64,000 nt of DNA. Origin: Gilichinskyi gelida. GTDB taxonomy: Bacteria > Acidobacteriota > Thermoanaerobaculia > Gp7-AA8. The first letter of the stretch is position 1; each line of letters begins with the position of its first letter. Location: positions 1-64,000 of the forward strand of contig JBBPII010000011.1 in NCBI GenBank assembly GCA_038040385.1, read 5' to 3'. Both the position numbers and the translations under genes were made by a program. Under the pieces are notes generated by a model that did no database searches, had not been told where the DNA came from, and worked only from the letters and a program-made list of their open reading frames with translations. Positions 16,116 through 23,540 of the stretch are shown here, piece after piece.

Positions 16116-17324
16116 TCACAGCTCCGCCCCCTTCGTCTCCGGCAGCAGCCACACCAGCGCGCCGCCGAGGGCGAAGAAAAACGCTGCGGCGGCGATGACC
16201 GCGGCCAGGCCATGCGTCGCCGCGGCGGCGCCGATGGCGTACGGTGCGGCCGCGGATGCCAGGCGGCCGCTGTTGTAGCAGAAGCCCTGGGCGCTGGCGC
16301 GGATGCGCGTCGGGAAAAGCTCGGCGAGCATCGCGCCGAACATCGAGAAGTAGCCGTGGGCGAAGAAGCCGAGGAGCGGGCCCAGCGACAGCAGCGTCAT
16401 CGGCGTGCGGGCGTAGAAGGCGAACAGCGGCACTAGCGCCGTCGCCGCGATCATGAAGAGCGTGAAGGCGGGGCGGCGGCCGATGCGGTCGGCGATCCAC
16501 CCGAAGCTGACGTAGCCGAAGAACGCGCCGACCTGCAGCACGATCAGCCACGCCGCGGACTTCGTGACCGTCAGCCCCGCGCCCCCCTCGGCGATCGGCG
16601 TGGCCAGGAACGCCGGCAGCCACGAGCTCACGCCCCAATACGCGACCAGCACGCTCGCGGCAACCAGCGTGGCCAGGAGAGTCCGGCGGCGAAACTCGGG
16701 GCTGAAGATCTCGAACCAGCTCGACGGCTCCTGCTTCCGCTCGCGCCACACCGCCGGCTCTTCAACCTTGCGGCGGATGATGAACGCGGCGACCGCGGGC
16801 AGCGCGCCGACAAGGAAGAGCGCGCGCCACCCCCAGCGTCCGAGGAAGAGCCAGGACAGCGCGGCGGCGAAGAGCGCACCGATCGCCCACCCCGCCTGCA
16901 TCAGTCCCATGGCCTTGCCGCGATGTTTGGCCGGCCACGTTTCGGCCACCAGCACCGAGCCGCACGACCACTCCCCGCCCATCCCGAAGCCGACCAGCGT
17001 CCGCCAGACGATGAGGTGCCACAGCGCGCCGCTGGTGGCCAGGCCGGCGGTGGCGGCGGAGTACAGCAGGATGGAGAACGTCATCGCGCGGACGCGGCCG
17101 ATGCGGTCGGCGAGGCGGCCGAAGGCGATGCCGCCGAAAGCGCCGGCAATCAGCGCGACCGAGGTCAGTCCGCCCATGGTCGCTTTCGACAGCCCGAACT
17201 CTTTCTGGATGGGGATGACGGCGAAGACGAAAAGGAGAAAGTCCATCGCGTCGAGCATCCAGCCGACCTGCGCGGCGAAGAGGGCGCGCCACGCGCGACG
17301 GTCGACCTCAGTGATGGACGACAT
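16116..17324 (-). CDS. MFS transporter (metabolite:H+ symporter type)
   Basis: A 402-residue major facilitator protein with about twelve membrane helices. The loop motif GRLADRIGRVRA follows helix two and a second copy, GWIADRIGRRPA, follows helix eight, as expected for the two six-helix halves. The segment GFGMGGEWSCGSVLVAE resembles the aromatic acid/sialic acid/shikimate type symporters, suggesting uptake of a small organic anion. The ATG at 17322-17324 is preferred since upstream codons run into a repeat. Co-directional with pxpA, so 5-oxoproline or a related acid is a possible substrate (inference). Confidence 0.85.
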   Translation of the reverse strand: MSSITEVDRRAWRALFAAQVGWMLDAMDFLLFVFAVIPIQKEFGLSKATMGGLTSVALIAGAFGGIAFGRLADRIGRVRAMTFSILLYSAATAGLATSGALWHLIVWRTLVGFGMGGEWSCGSVLVAETWPAKHRGKAMGLMQAGWAIGALFAAALSWLFLGRWGWRALFLVGALPAVAAFIIRRKVEEPAVWRERKQEPSSWFEIFSPEFRRRTLLATLVAASVLVAYWGVSSWLPAFLATPIAEGGAGLTVTKSAAWLIVLQVGAFFGYVSFGWIADRIGRRPAFTLFMIAATALVPLFAFYARTPMTLLSLGPLLGFFAHGYFSMFGAMLAELFPTRIRASAQGFCYNSGRLASAAAPYAIGAAAATHGLAAVIAAAAFFFALGGALVWLLPETKGAEL

Positions 17325-17348
17325 CGCGTGAAGTTTATCCGCAGCCAC

Positions 17349-17433
17349 GTCATCCCGAGCGTCGCGAGGGACCTGGTGGCACGGGTGGCGCGCCGCCCGC
17401 CCTTCCAGGTCCCTCGCTAACGCTCGGGATGAC
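17349..17433. repeat. REP-like palindrome overlapping holA 3' end
   Basis: GTCATCCCGAGCG arm at 17349 and CGCTCGGGATGAC arm ending at 17433, loop of about 55 bases. The right arm provides the last codons (SRHPER) and TAG stop of the holA-like gene. Confidence 0.9.
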
Positions 17434-18799
17434 GGGAAAGCAGAAACGTCTCGAGCCCAACATCCACAGGCAGGCCCCCCGACTTGCGCTTGATCTCCAG
17501 GTCGGCGACCGCGGCGAGCGCGGCGAACAGCTCCGCCTCGCCGTGCGAGCGCGCTGCTTCCCATTTCTTGTGCAACGGAAAGGGATGCGGCTTCTGGCGC
17601 ACGATGCCGTTGATTTTCAGGTAGTCGCCGAGGCGGTCGGCGACAGTGTCCTTGAAGCGGTTGTAGGGCATCGACGCGCGGAGGTCGAGGCGGTTGGTGC
17701 GCGCGAACGACACGATGCCGATCATCTGCCGCAGCTCGTCGGCGAGGGGGAAGAGGAACTTGCCGTAGTGGATGTCCAGCGGCGCCTTGGCATCGTCGCG
17801 GCGCGCCTGCGCGACGAGGTCGCGTAGCTTGGCGATGGCCTCGACGATCTTCCCCTCGGTGAACAGCGATCCGAATTCGTAGCGCGCGCCGCCTTCGACC
17901 GATGCCACCTCCGCCGCGATCATGTCCGCCGTCACCCGCCCTCCCGTTCCAGCCAGGGTGATCAGCCGCTCCGCCTCGGAGAGGGCGAAGCGGAGATCGG
18001 GCACCTCGCGCGAGAACTTATCGGCGAGCAGGCGGTCGATGCCGAGGCGTGCGCGCAGCGCGGCGATCGCCTTCCCGTCGAACTTCACCTGCGCATCGGA
18101 CGCCATCTCTTCGATGGTCGCCGCGAGCAGCGCGGGGAACGACTCGCGGGTGATGTCGGCGACGACCACCGCGCCGTGGCGATCGATGAGCTCGACCGTG
18201 GCGGAGTCGCGCGGCACTTCGCCGGTGCGCATCAGCAGGTACGTCGCCGGCGCGCCTCCGCGCGCCACCGCCTCGGTCAAGAGCGCCGCGTCGTCCTCGC
18301 CTCGGCCGGCTTTCTTCCCCGTCGCACGGCAGAAGGCGAGCATGTCGACGACAGGGCCTTCGACATCAACGCCGAGCGCGCCGGCGATCTGGCGATCGGT
18401 CATTTCCAGGTCGCAGCCGACCAGGCCGAGCACGTGGAGCAGCTTCGCCGCGGAAGACGCGCGCTTCTTGTCCGACTTTGCCGATTTCCAGTCCGCCACC
18501 GCCTTGTCGAGCAGCGACGACAGCTCCTTCGCCGAGACGAACGCGTTGACCTCCGGGACGATGAGCAGCCGCCCACCGCCGAAGAGGGAACCGGTGCGGT
18601 AGGAGTCGAGGATCACCGCCAGCTCGGTCCCCGCCTCGAACGACTCGATGGCGATGCCGCGTTTGGCGGCAACGATGGCGTCGCGAATGTCGCGGAAGGC
18701 TTGTTCGGAGAGGTAGTCGCTCGTCCCGCCTACGAGAATCGCGGCGGGAGGGTTGCCGTCGGCGATTTGGGCGAGGACGGTGGTCAGCGGTTTCGGCAT
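17417..18799 (-). CDS. holA: DNA polymerase III delta subunit-like protein
   Basis: 460 residues, longer than the usual 340 or so of HolA. Family-like traits are an early ILVGGTSDYLSEQAFRDIRDAI segment, a central LFGGGRLLIVPEV strand region (residues 73-86) and a C-terminal helical bundle (LFTEGKIVEAIAKLRDLV). HolA opens the beta clamp within the clamp loader. An extra segment (about 105-165) explains the length. The Walker A lysine is naturally absent in this family. The C-terminal SRHPER and stop come from the palindrome at 17349-17433. Located upstream of rRNA/ribosome-linked genes on the same strand. Assignment is moderate. Confidence 0.6.
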   Translation of the reverse strand: MPKPLTTVLAQIADGNPPAAILVGGTSDYLSEQAFRDIRDAIVAAKRGIAIESFEAGTELAVILDSYRTGSLFGGGRLLIVPEVNAFVSAKELSSLLDKAVADWKSAKSDKKRASSAAKLLHVLGLVGCDLEMTDRQIAGALGVDVEGPVVDMLAFCRATGKKAGRGEDDAALLTEAVARGGAPATYLLMRTGEVPRDSATVELIDRHGAVVVADITRESFPALLAATIEEMASDAQVKFDGKAIAALRARLGIDRLLADKFSREVPDLRFALSEAERLITLAGTGGRVTADMIAAEVASVEGGARYEFGSLFTEGKIVEAIAKLRDLVAQARRDDAKAPLDIHYGKFLFPLADELRQMIGIVSFARTNRLDLRASMPYNRFKDTVADRLGDYLKINGIVRQKPHPFPLHKKWEAARSHGEAELFAALAAVADLEIKRKSGGLPVDVGLETFLLSRHPER

Positions 18800-18805
18800 G
18801 GGAGA

Positions 18806-18827
18806 ACGAGGAATGTTAATTCCTCGT
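18806..18827 (-). other. Hairpin directly upstream of holA start
   Basis: Perfect 9-base stem ACGAGGAAT / ATTCCTCGT with a 4-base loop, ending six bases before the holA ATG on the minus strand. There is no T-run, so it is a poor terminator for the DksA-like gene; it could influence holA translation. Confidence 0.4.
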
Positions 18828-18841
18828 CTCTCTGTGACTCT

Positions 18842-19216
18842 TTACGACAACATCCCTTTTTCCTGAAGCTCCTGACAATCAATGCAGTACGGCGTCCACG
18901 GCACGGCGGCGAGGCGTTTCTCGCCGATGACGTTGCCGCAGTTGGTGCAGGTGGCGAAGGTGCCTTCGCGGATGCGGTTGAAGGCCTCTTCGATCAGCAT
19001 GAGCAGGTTGCGCTCGCCGTCGGAGAGGGAGAAGTTGAGCTCTTTGGAGTAGGCGCTGGCGGCCTTGTCGGCGAGGTCCTGAATGCCGTCGTCGGGCTGG
19101 GCGTTGCCTGCGGCTTTGTCGCGCTCGAAGGCGTCGAGCAGCTCGCCCTGCTTTTTCTGCAGCGCGTCGATGAAAGGCTGGTACGGGCTGGTTTTGACTT
19201 TTGCTCGTGCTGGCAT
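18842..19216 (-). CDS. DksA/TraR-type zinc finger protein
   Basis: 124 residues. An N-terminal helical coiled-coil-like half (10-80) is followed by a C4 zinc finger with Cys90, Cys93, Cys111 and Cys114 (TCTNCGNVIG and YCIDC). Proteins of this type insert into the RNA polymerase secondary channel and modulate initiation, often with ppGpp. The DksA tip residues cannot be confirmed by eye. Length is a little shorter than E. coli DksA (151), common in other phyla. It lies 18 bases after rlmH on the same strand and may be co-transcribed. Confidence 0.85.
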   Translation of the reverse strand: MPARAKVKTSPYQPFIDALQKKQGELLDAFERDKAAGNAQPDDGIQDLADKAASAYSKELNFSLSDGERNLLMLIEEAFNRIREGTFATCTNCGNVIGEKRLAAVPWTPYCIDCQELQEKGMLS

Positions 19217-19234
19217 GGTGAACCCGTTTTCTCC

Positions 19235-19708
19235 TTACTTGTGGTACGGAATGTTCCGCATCAACGTGCAGGCGCGGTAGATCTGTTCCAGAAGGACCAC
19301 GCGCGCCAGTTGGTGCGGGAGCGTCATCGCCGACAGAGTGAGAAGCTTGTCGGCCCGCTCCCGGATGGAGTCGTCGAGGCCGACGTCGCCGCCCAGGACG
19401 AACGTGACGCCGTGCGGCTGGTCGACGGTCAGTCGCTCCAGCCACTTCGCAAACTTCAAAGAATCAAACGGTTGACCTCGCTCGTCGAGGACCACCGTGT
19501 ACCCCTGTTGCGGAATCGCCGCCAGCAGGCGCGCCGAATCGCGGGCGCGGATGATAGCGGTGTCTTTCGCGCTTTGTCCACCTTTCTGCGGGGCGATCTC
19601 GACCACCTCGATCGGAAAGAAGTGCTTGATCCGATTGAAGTAACGGTCGATGACCGCGCCGAGCTCGGCGTCGGCATTCGAACGGGGCCAGAGAAGGCGA
19701 AATTTCAT
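19235..19708 (-). CDS. rlmH: 23S rRNA pseudouridine-1915 N3-methyltransferase
   Basis: A 157-residue SPOUT methyltransferase using S-adenosylmethionine to methylate pseudouridine 1915 in helix 69 of 23S rRNA. Diagnostic features: VLGGDVGLDD near residue 105, the trefoil-knot segment, and the near-invariant C-terminus LSAMTLPHQLARVVLLEQIYRA split by family residues and ending PYHK. Size is the family norm. The upstream gap contains the inverted four-heptad array 19713-19782. Part of the minus-strand ribosome/housekeeping run. Confidence 0.95.
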   Translation of the reverse strand: MKFRLLWPRSNADAELGAVIDRYFNRIKHFFPIEVVEIAPQKGGQSAKDTAIIRARDSARLLAAIPQQGYTVVLDERGQPFDSLKFAKWLERLTVDQPHGVTFVLGGDVGLDDSIRERADKLLTLSAMTLPHQLARVVLLEQIYRACTLMRNIPYHK

Positions 19709-19712
19709 GGTC

Positions 19713-19782
19713 GTTGGCCGTTGACCGTTGGCCGTTGACCGTTAAGAGCCGCTCGGCCAACGGTCAACAGCCAACGGCCAAC
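19713..19782. repeat. Inverted pair of four-unit 7-base arrays
   Basis: Left arm GTTGGCC, GTTGACC, GTTGGCC, GTTGACC plus GTT; right arm is the complement in four units (CGGCCAA, CGGTCAA, CAGCCAA, CGGCCAA). It fills the whole gap between the sigma-54-type activator stop and the rlmH start and would fold into a long hairpin. No T-run follows. Confidence 0.95.
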
Positions 19783-19783
19783 C

Positions 19784-20698
19784 TCATTCAATGCCGTACT
19801 TGCGCCTCTTCTCGAGAAGGGTCTTCCTATTGATCCCCAGAATCCCCGCCGCTTTCGAGTAATTCGACCTCGTCTGCCGGAGGATCTCCCGGATGTACCG
19901 CGCCTCCAGTTGCTCGATCGTCCACTGCTGCCGGGCGGCGGTGGCGGCGAGGTCGGCGTCCAGCGGCGGGAGCGATTGGGGGGTGATGACATCCGTTTCT
20001 TCGACCAGCACGGCACGATCGATGACGTTGCGCAGCTCGCGGACGTTACCCGGCCAGTCGTGCTGTTGCAGGATGGTCATCGCCGCGGGGTCGATGCCGC
20101 GCTTCCGTCGAGCGAGGAAGCTCCTGGCCAGCAGCGGGACGTCCTCGGCGCGTTCGCGCAGCGCCGGAACGCTCAGCGTGACGACGTTGACGCGATAGAG
20201 CAGGTCGCGGCGGAGGCTTCCGGCGTCGGCGGCGGAGGTGATCACTCGGGCATCGAAGCCGGCGCTCTGGTTGCCGCCGAGGCGCGTGAAGCGTTTTTCC
20301 TGAACGGCGCGGAGGAGCTTGGCCTGCAGGTTCGGGGCGAGCGCGGCGATGTCGTCGAAGTACACCGTGCCGCCCTGCGCCAGCTCGAGGCGGCCGAGCT
20401 TGCGCGACTGCGCATCGGTGAACGTCCCCTTCTCGTATCCGAAAAGCTCGCTCTCGAACAGCTCGGGAGGGATGCTCGCGCAATCGATGCGCACGAACGG
20501 GCGGTCGCGGCGCGGGCCGCAGGCGTGAATGGCCTCGGCCAGATGGTCTTTGCCGCTGCCGGATTCGCCGAGGAGGAGGATGTTGACATCGTGGTCGAGC
20601 ACTTTCTCGACCGTCTGCAGGAGCACGCGCATCGCGCCGTTGCGCGTGCGGACGAAGTCCTTCAGGACGGGGTCACGACGTCTTCTTGCGGCGGGCAT
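19784..20698 (-). CDS. Sigma-54-type AAA+ activator without receiver domain
   Basis: 304 residues: a lone AAA+ domain plus Fis-type helix-turn-helix. Walker A is GESGSGKD (44-51), Walker B is TVYFDD (111-116), and an arginine-finger region DLLYRVNVVTL follows near 165. The loop that touches sigma-54 reads GTFTDA (91-96) instead of GAFTGA. The C-terminal NYSKAAGILGINRKTLLEKRRKYGIE region (split here) is a textbook Fis HTH. There is no N-terminal receiver, GAF or PAS domain, so activity is probably set by level or by a partner. The start overlaps rsfS by 26 bases. Target promoters unknown. Confidence 0.88.
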   Translation of the reverse strand: MPAARRRRDPVLKDFVRTRNGAMRVLLQTVEKVLDHDVNILLLGESGSGKDHLAEAIHACGPRRDRPFVRIDCASIPPELFESELFGYEKGTFTDAQSRKLGRLELAQGGTVYFDDIAALAPNLQAKLLRAVQEKRFTRLGGNQSAGFDARVITSAADAGSLRRDLLYRVNVVTLSVPALRERAEDVPLLARSFLARRKRGIDPAAMTILQQHDWPGNVRELRNVIDRAVLVEETDVITPQSLPPLDADLAATAARQQWTIEQLEARYIREILRQTRSNYSKAAGILGINRKTLLEKRRKYGIE

Positions 20699-21098
20699 TC
20701 CTCGCCTGCCCTGAGCTCAGCCGAAGGGGCGACTCCGCCTCTTCGGTGAAGTCGCTGGTCACGTTCGGCGCGTCGCCCCACAGGCGCTCCAGGCCATAGA
20801 AGCGGCGGCAGTCCTCGGTGAAGACATGGAAGATGAAATCGCCGTAGTCGAGCAGGATCCAGCGCCCCGGCGTGGTGCCTTCGACCAGCAGCGGCTTGAC
20901 CTTGTCGGCGGCGCGCAGTGTCTCCTGTACGCCATCGGCGATGGCCTGCGCCTGCCGTTCGGAGCCGGCAGAGCAGATGACGAAGTAGTCGGCGATGGAC
21001 GTCAGCTCGCCGACGGCGAGGACGTCGAGATCGGATGCTTTCTTGTCGAGCGCCGCGCTGACCGCGGTGTGCACGCGCCGTTGGATGGGATCACTCAC
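20673..21098 (-). CDS. rsfS: Ribosome silencing factor RsfS
   Basis: 141 residues. RsfS binds protein L14 (uL14) and blocks joining of ribosomal subunits in poor nutrients. Family landmarks: KKASDLDVLAVGELTSIADYFVICSAGS (split) near residues 19-46 and GRWILLDYGDFIFHVF near 80-95. The normal fold ends near residue 115; the tail SPLRLSSGQARNARRKK is encoded by a short palindromic repeat (20708-20730) and looks acquired. Overlaps nadD by four bases (ATGA), the usual nadD-rsfS pairing. Confidence 0.93.
   Translation of the reverse strand: MSDPIQRRVHTAVSAALDKKASDLDVLAVGELTSIADYFVICSAGSERQAQAIADGVQETLRAADKVKPLLVEGTTPGRWILLDYGDFIFHVFTEDCRRFYGLERLWGDAPNVTSDFTEEAESPLRLSSGQARNARRKKTS
20708..20730. repeat. 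Short palindromic repeat in the rsfS tail
   Basis: GCCCTGAGCTCAGCCGAAGGGGC. The CCCTGAGC...GAAGGG form is a very common dispersed bacterial element. Here it is translated as the C-terminal extension of RsfS. Confidence 0.7.
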
Positions 21099-21664
21099 AT
21101 TTGGCCCTCTTTGTACAAACCGTAATGGTGAATGTAGCGCGACACGAGGGGATCGACAAACGCGTCGATCGGCTCTCCCGCGCGGACGCGGCGGCGGATT
21201 TCGGTTGCCGAGACCGGCACGGTTTCGTTCTTTGCGTAGACCAGCCGCGGATCGTCCGCCGCGCCGGTTCTGGTCAGCACGACGAAGCGGGCCAGAGCGA
21301 AAAGGCGCTGCGGATCCTTCCAGCGATCGAGATCGGCGACGTTGTCATCGCCGATGATCCAGTCGAGCTCCGCGTCGGGGGACAGGCGCTGGAAGGCCTC
21401 GAGCGTGTCGACGGTGTACGAGGTCCCGCCGCGCTCGAGCTCCATCGGCGTCACCCACACGTCTTCCTGGCTGCGCGTCGCGAGCTGCGCCATGGCGAAG
21501 CGGTGATAGCCGGAGGCCATGGTGCGGTCAGCCTTGAACGGCTGCTGCGCCGCGGGGACATAGATGATGCGATCCCATCCCATCGCCGCGCGCGCGGCGA
21601 GCACCGGTTCGAGATGACCGCGATGGAAGGGGTCGAAGGTGCCGCCGCAGATGCCGATTCTCAT
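21095..21664 (-). CDS. nadD: Nicotinate-nucleotide adenylyltransferase
   Basis: 189 residues. Transfers AMP from ATP to nicotinate mononucleotide in NAD synthesis. The nucleotidyltransferase signature GGTFDPFHRGH is at residues 7-17 and the second ATP-binding motif SATEIRRRV near 158. I start at the ATG 21662-21664 (MRIGICGG); the in-frame ATG 15 bases earlier lies in the palindromic repeat. Sits between obg and rsfS, a frequent order in bacteria. Cys replaces Phe in the MRIGIxGG start, harmless. Confidence 0.95.
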   Translation of the reverse strand: MRIGICGGTFDPFHRGHLEPVLAARAAMGWDRIIYVPAAQQPFKADRTMASGYHRFAMAQLATRSQEDVWVTPMELERGGTSYTVDTLEAFQRLSPDAELDWIIGDDNVADLDRWKDPQRLFALARFVVLTRTGAADDPRLVYAKNETVPVSATEIRRRVRAGEPIDAFVDPLVSRYIHHYGLYKEGQM

Positions 21665-21674
21665 GGGCGGGTGT

Positions 21675-21767
21675 GTCATCCCGAGCGGAGCGAGGGATCC
21701 CCCGCTTTGAGCGCGGCGCGCACATCAGCACGGGATTCCTCGCCGTCTTCGCGGCTCGGAATGACAC
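21675..21767. repeat. REP-like palindrome at the obg 3' end
   Basis: Arms GTCATCCCGAGCGGAGCGAG and its decayed complement ending GAATGACAC. The TGA of the obg gene lies inside the left arm, and the element encodes the last 25 or so Obg residues. Confidence 0.9.
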
Positions 21768-22761
21768 TGCTGCGATGCCGGCGCACGATCCGCGCGAGCG
21801 CGCGCACCAGCTCCTGCACCCCGTCGCCGACGACGGCGGAGATCTCGTAGTAGTCCTCGCCGCGGCGCTTGGCGTAGGCGCGCAACTTTTCGGAATTGCC
21901 GGGGATCGCGGAGTCGAGCTTCGAGCCGCAAACGATGCGCGGCTTCTCGGCGAGGGTCTTCGAGTAGAGCTCCAGCTCGCGGGCGACGACTTCGGCGTCG
22001 GCATCGGGCGTCTCGTTCGCCGACAGGTCCACCAGGTGCAGCAGCACCGCGCAGCGTTCGACGTGGCGGAGGAACTGGTCGCCGAGTCCGTGGCCCTCGT
22101 GCGCCCCTTCGATGAGGCCGGGGATGTCGGCGACGACGAAGGTCTCGTTGTCGTCGGCGCTGACCACGCCGAGGTTGGGGACGAGGGTAGTGAAGGGGTA
22201 GTCGGCGATCTTCGGCTTCGCCGCGCTGATCACCGAGATCAGCGTCGACTTGCCGGCGTTGGGGAGGCCGACGATGCCGACGTCGGCGATCAGTTTGAGC
22301 TCGATGACCAGCGTCCGCTCCTCGCCGGGCGAGCCGTCCTGCGCGAAGCGCGGCGCCTGCCGGGTGGCGGTGGCGAAGTGCTGGTTGCCCCACCCGCCCC
22401 GCCCGCCCTTGGCCACCAGGATCCGCTCGCCGTCGGTCGCCAGGTCGGCGATGATCTCGCCGGTGGCCTCGTCGCGGATGACGGAGCCGATCGGCAGCTC
22501 GATGACCACGTCGTCGGCGTGCTGGCCCGAGCAGTTCGAGCCCATGCCGTGCTGGCCGCGGCCGGCTTTCCACTCGCGGCGAAACTGCAGGTGATAAAGG
22601 GTGTTGAGCCGGCCCGAGGCGGCGACGTAGATCGACCCGCCCGCCCCCCCGTCACCGCCGGAGGGGCCGCCCCTGGGCACGAACTTCTCGCGGCGGAAGG
22701 CGACGCAGCCGTGCCCGCCGTCACCGGCTTTCACGCGGATGGTCGCCTGATCGATGAACAT
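21676..22761 (-). CDS. obg: Obg GTPase (ObgE/CgtA)
   Basis: 361 residues. A ribosome-assembly and stress GTPase of the 50S subunit. The N-terminal Obg domain (1-158) has the expected glycine-rich run (GGDGGAGGS, RGGWGN). The G domain has GLPNAGKST near 166, DIPGLIEGAHEG near 212 and a C-terminal SAVVGDGVQEL. The start is the ATG at 22759-22761. No OCT domain is present; instead, after RRHRSSVIP the protein runs through a palindromic repeat to end DPSLRSG. Lies downstream of rplU-rpmA, the classical L21-L27-Obg order, separated by a terminator. Confidence 0.95.
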   Translation of the reverse strand: MFIDQATIRVKAGDGGHGCVAFRREKFVPRGGPSGGDGGAGGSIYVAASGRLNTLYHLQFRREWKAGRGQHGMGSNCSGQHADDVVIELPIGSVIRDEATGEIIADLATDGERILVAKGGRGGWGNQHFATATRQAPRFAQDGSPGEERTLVIELKLIADVGIVGLPNAGKSTLISVISAAKPKIADYPFTTLVPNLGVVSADDNETFVVADIPGLIEGAHEGHGLGDQFLRHVERCAVLLHLVDLSANETPDADAEVVARELELYSKTLAEKPRIVCGSKLDSAIPGNSEKLRAYAKRRGEDYYEISAVVGDGVQELVRALARIVRRHRSSVIPSREDGEESRADVRAALKAGDPSLRSG

Positions 22762-22776
22762 TGATGGGTATCCTGC

Positions 22777-22805
22777 AACAAAAACGCCGCTCGAGCGAGC
22801 GGCGT
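22777..22805 (-). terminator. Rho-independent terminator after rpmA
   Basis: A 10-base perfect stem (22784-22793 with 22796-22805; ACGCCGCTCG / CGAGCGGCGT) followed on the minus strand by TTTTTGTTG. It lies between rpmA and obg, so obg expression needs read-through or its own promoter. Confidence 0.8.
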
Positions 22806-22827
22806 CGATCGACATCGAATTGAGGGG

Positions 22828-23094
22828 TTATTCGGCGGCGGGGGTCGGGGTGACGCTGATGTAGCGTCCGCGCTCGCCCTTGTCGTGGAACTGGACAACG
22901 CCGTCGATCTTGGCGAAGAGGGTGTGGTCGCGGCCGATGCCGACGTTCTGGCCGGGGTAGAACTTCGTGCCGCGCTGCCGCACCAGGATCGATCCACCGG
23001 TCACGAACTGGCCGGCGAAGCGCTTGACGCCCAGCATTTTCGGCTGCGAGTCGCGGCCGTTGCGCGATGAGCCCTGTCCTTTTTTATGAGCCAT
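22828..23094 (-). CDS. rpmA: 50S ribosomal protein L27
   Basis: 88 residues, normal size. Begins MAHKKGQGSSRNGRDSQPK, the hallmark flexible N-terminus that reaches the peptidyl-transferase centre, with the G-x-ILVRQRGT and FYPGQNVGIGRDHTLFA family segments. No cleavable N-terminal extension of the Firmicutes type. Follows rplU by 21 bases and shares its promoter. The extra TPTPAAE tail is unremarkable. Confidence 0.98.
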   Translation of the reverse strand: MAHKKGQGSSRNGRDSQPKMLGVKRFAGQFVTGGSILVRQRGTKFYPGQNVGIGRDHTLFAKIDGVVQFHDKGERGRYISVTPTPAAE

Positions 23095-23115
23095 GGCCTG
23101 GATCTCCTGTCGAGG

Positions 23116-23433
23116 TTAGACGTTGATGCTGTCGATGCGGAGCTCGACCAGGTCCTGACGGTGCCCGTGCTTCCGCTTCGTGTGATTCTTGCGGCGCTTC
23201 TTCTTGAAAACGATGATCTTCTCGCCACGGGACTCGCGGACGATGGTGGCCGAAACGGAGGCGCCGCTCACGGTGGGAGCGCCGACCTGCGGCTGGTCGC
23301 CGCCGACCATCAGCACGTCGCTGAAGGTGACTTTGTCTTCATTGGCGCTGCCGAGAACGTCGCGCTCCACCAGGAGGCGCTCACCTTCAGCTACGCGATA
23401 CTGCTTTCCACCGGAACGAATGATGGCGAACAA
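23116..23433 (-). CDS. rplU: 50S ribosomal protein L21
   Basis: 105 residues. The start is a TTG (23431-23433), reading FAIIRSGGKQYRV; a GGAGG site stands five bases upstream, and the family always starts here, so the longer upstream frame is not used. Other landmarks are KKKRRKNHTKRKHGHRQ near residue 80 (rRNA binding). L21 binds 23S rRNA domain VI next to L20. First gene of the rplU-rpmA unit, 26 bases or so from the predicted transcript start. Confidence 0.97.
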   Translation of the reverse strand: MFAIIRSGGKQYRVAEGERLLVERDVLGSANEDKVTFSDVLMVGGDQPQVGAPTVSGASVSATIVRESRGEKIIVFKKKRRKNHTKRKHGHRQDLVELRIDSINV

Positions 23434-23465
23434 AACGACCTCCGAAGAAGAAAAAGGAACCACGC

Positions 23466-23494
23466 CTTGTAGCACGGAGGTTCCGGGCAGTCAA
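23466..23494 (-). promoter_or_regulatory. Sigma-70 promoter of rplU-rpmA
   Basis: On the minus strand: -35 TTGACT (23489-23494), 17-base spacer, -10 TACAAG (23466-23471). Transcription should start near 23459, giving a short leader to the TTG start of rplU. This is the clearest promoter in the window. Confidence 0.75.
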
Positions 23495-23540
23495 CGGCGC
23501 GGATTCGGGTAAACGACGGCTGCGAGGGCTGTTATTCCGG

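Noticed and set aside
19713..19782. Possible CRISPR-like or tRNA-like array of repeats
   Set aside because: Units are seven bases without spacers, and there is no Cas gene; it is a short tandem/inverted array.
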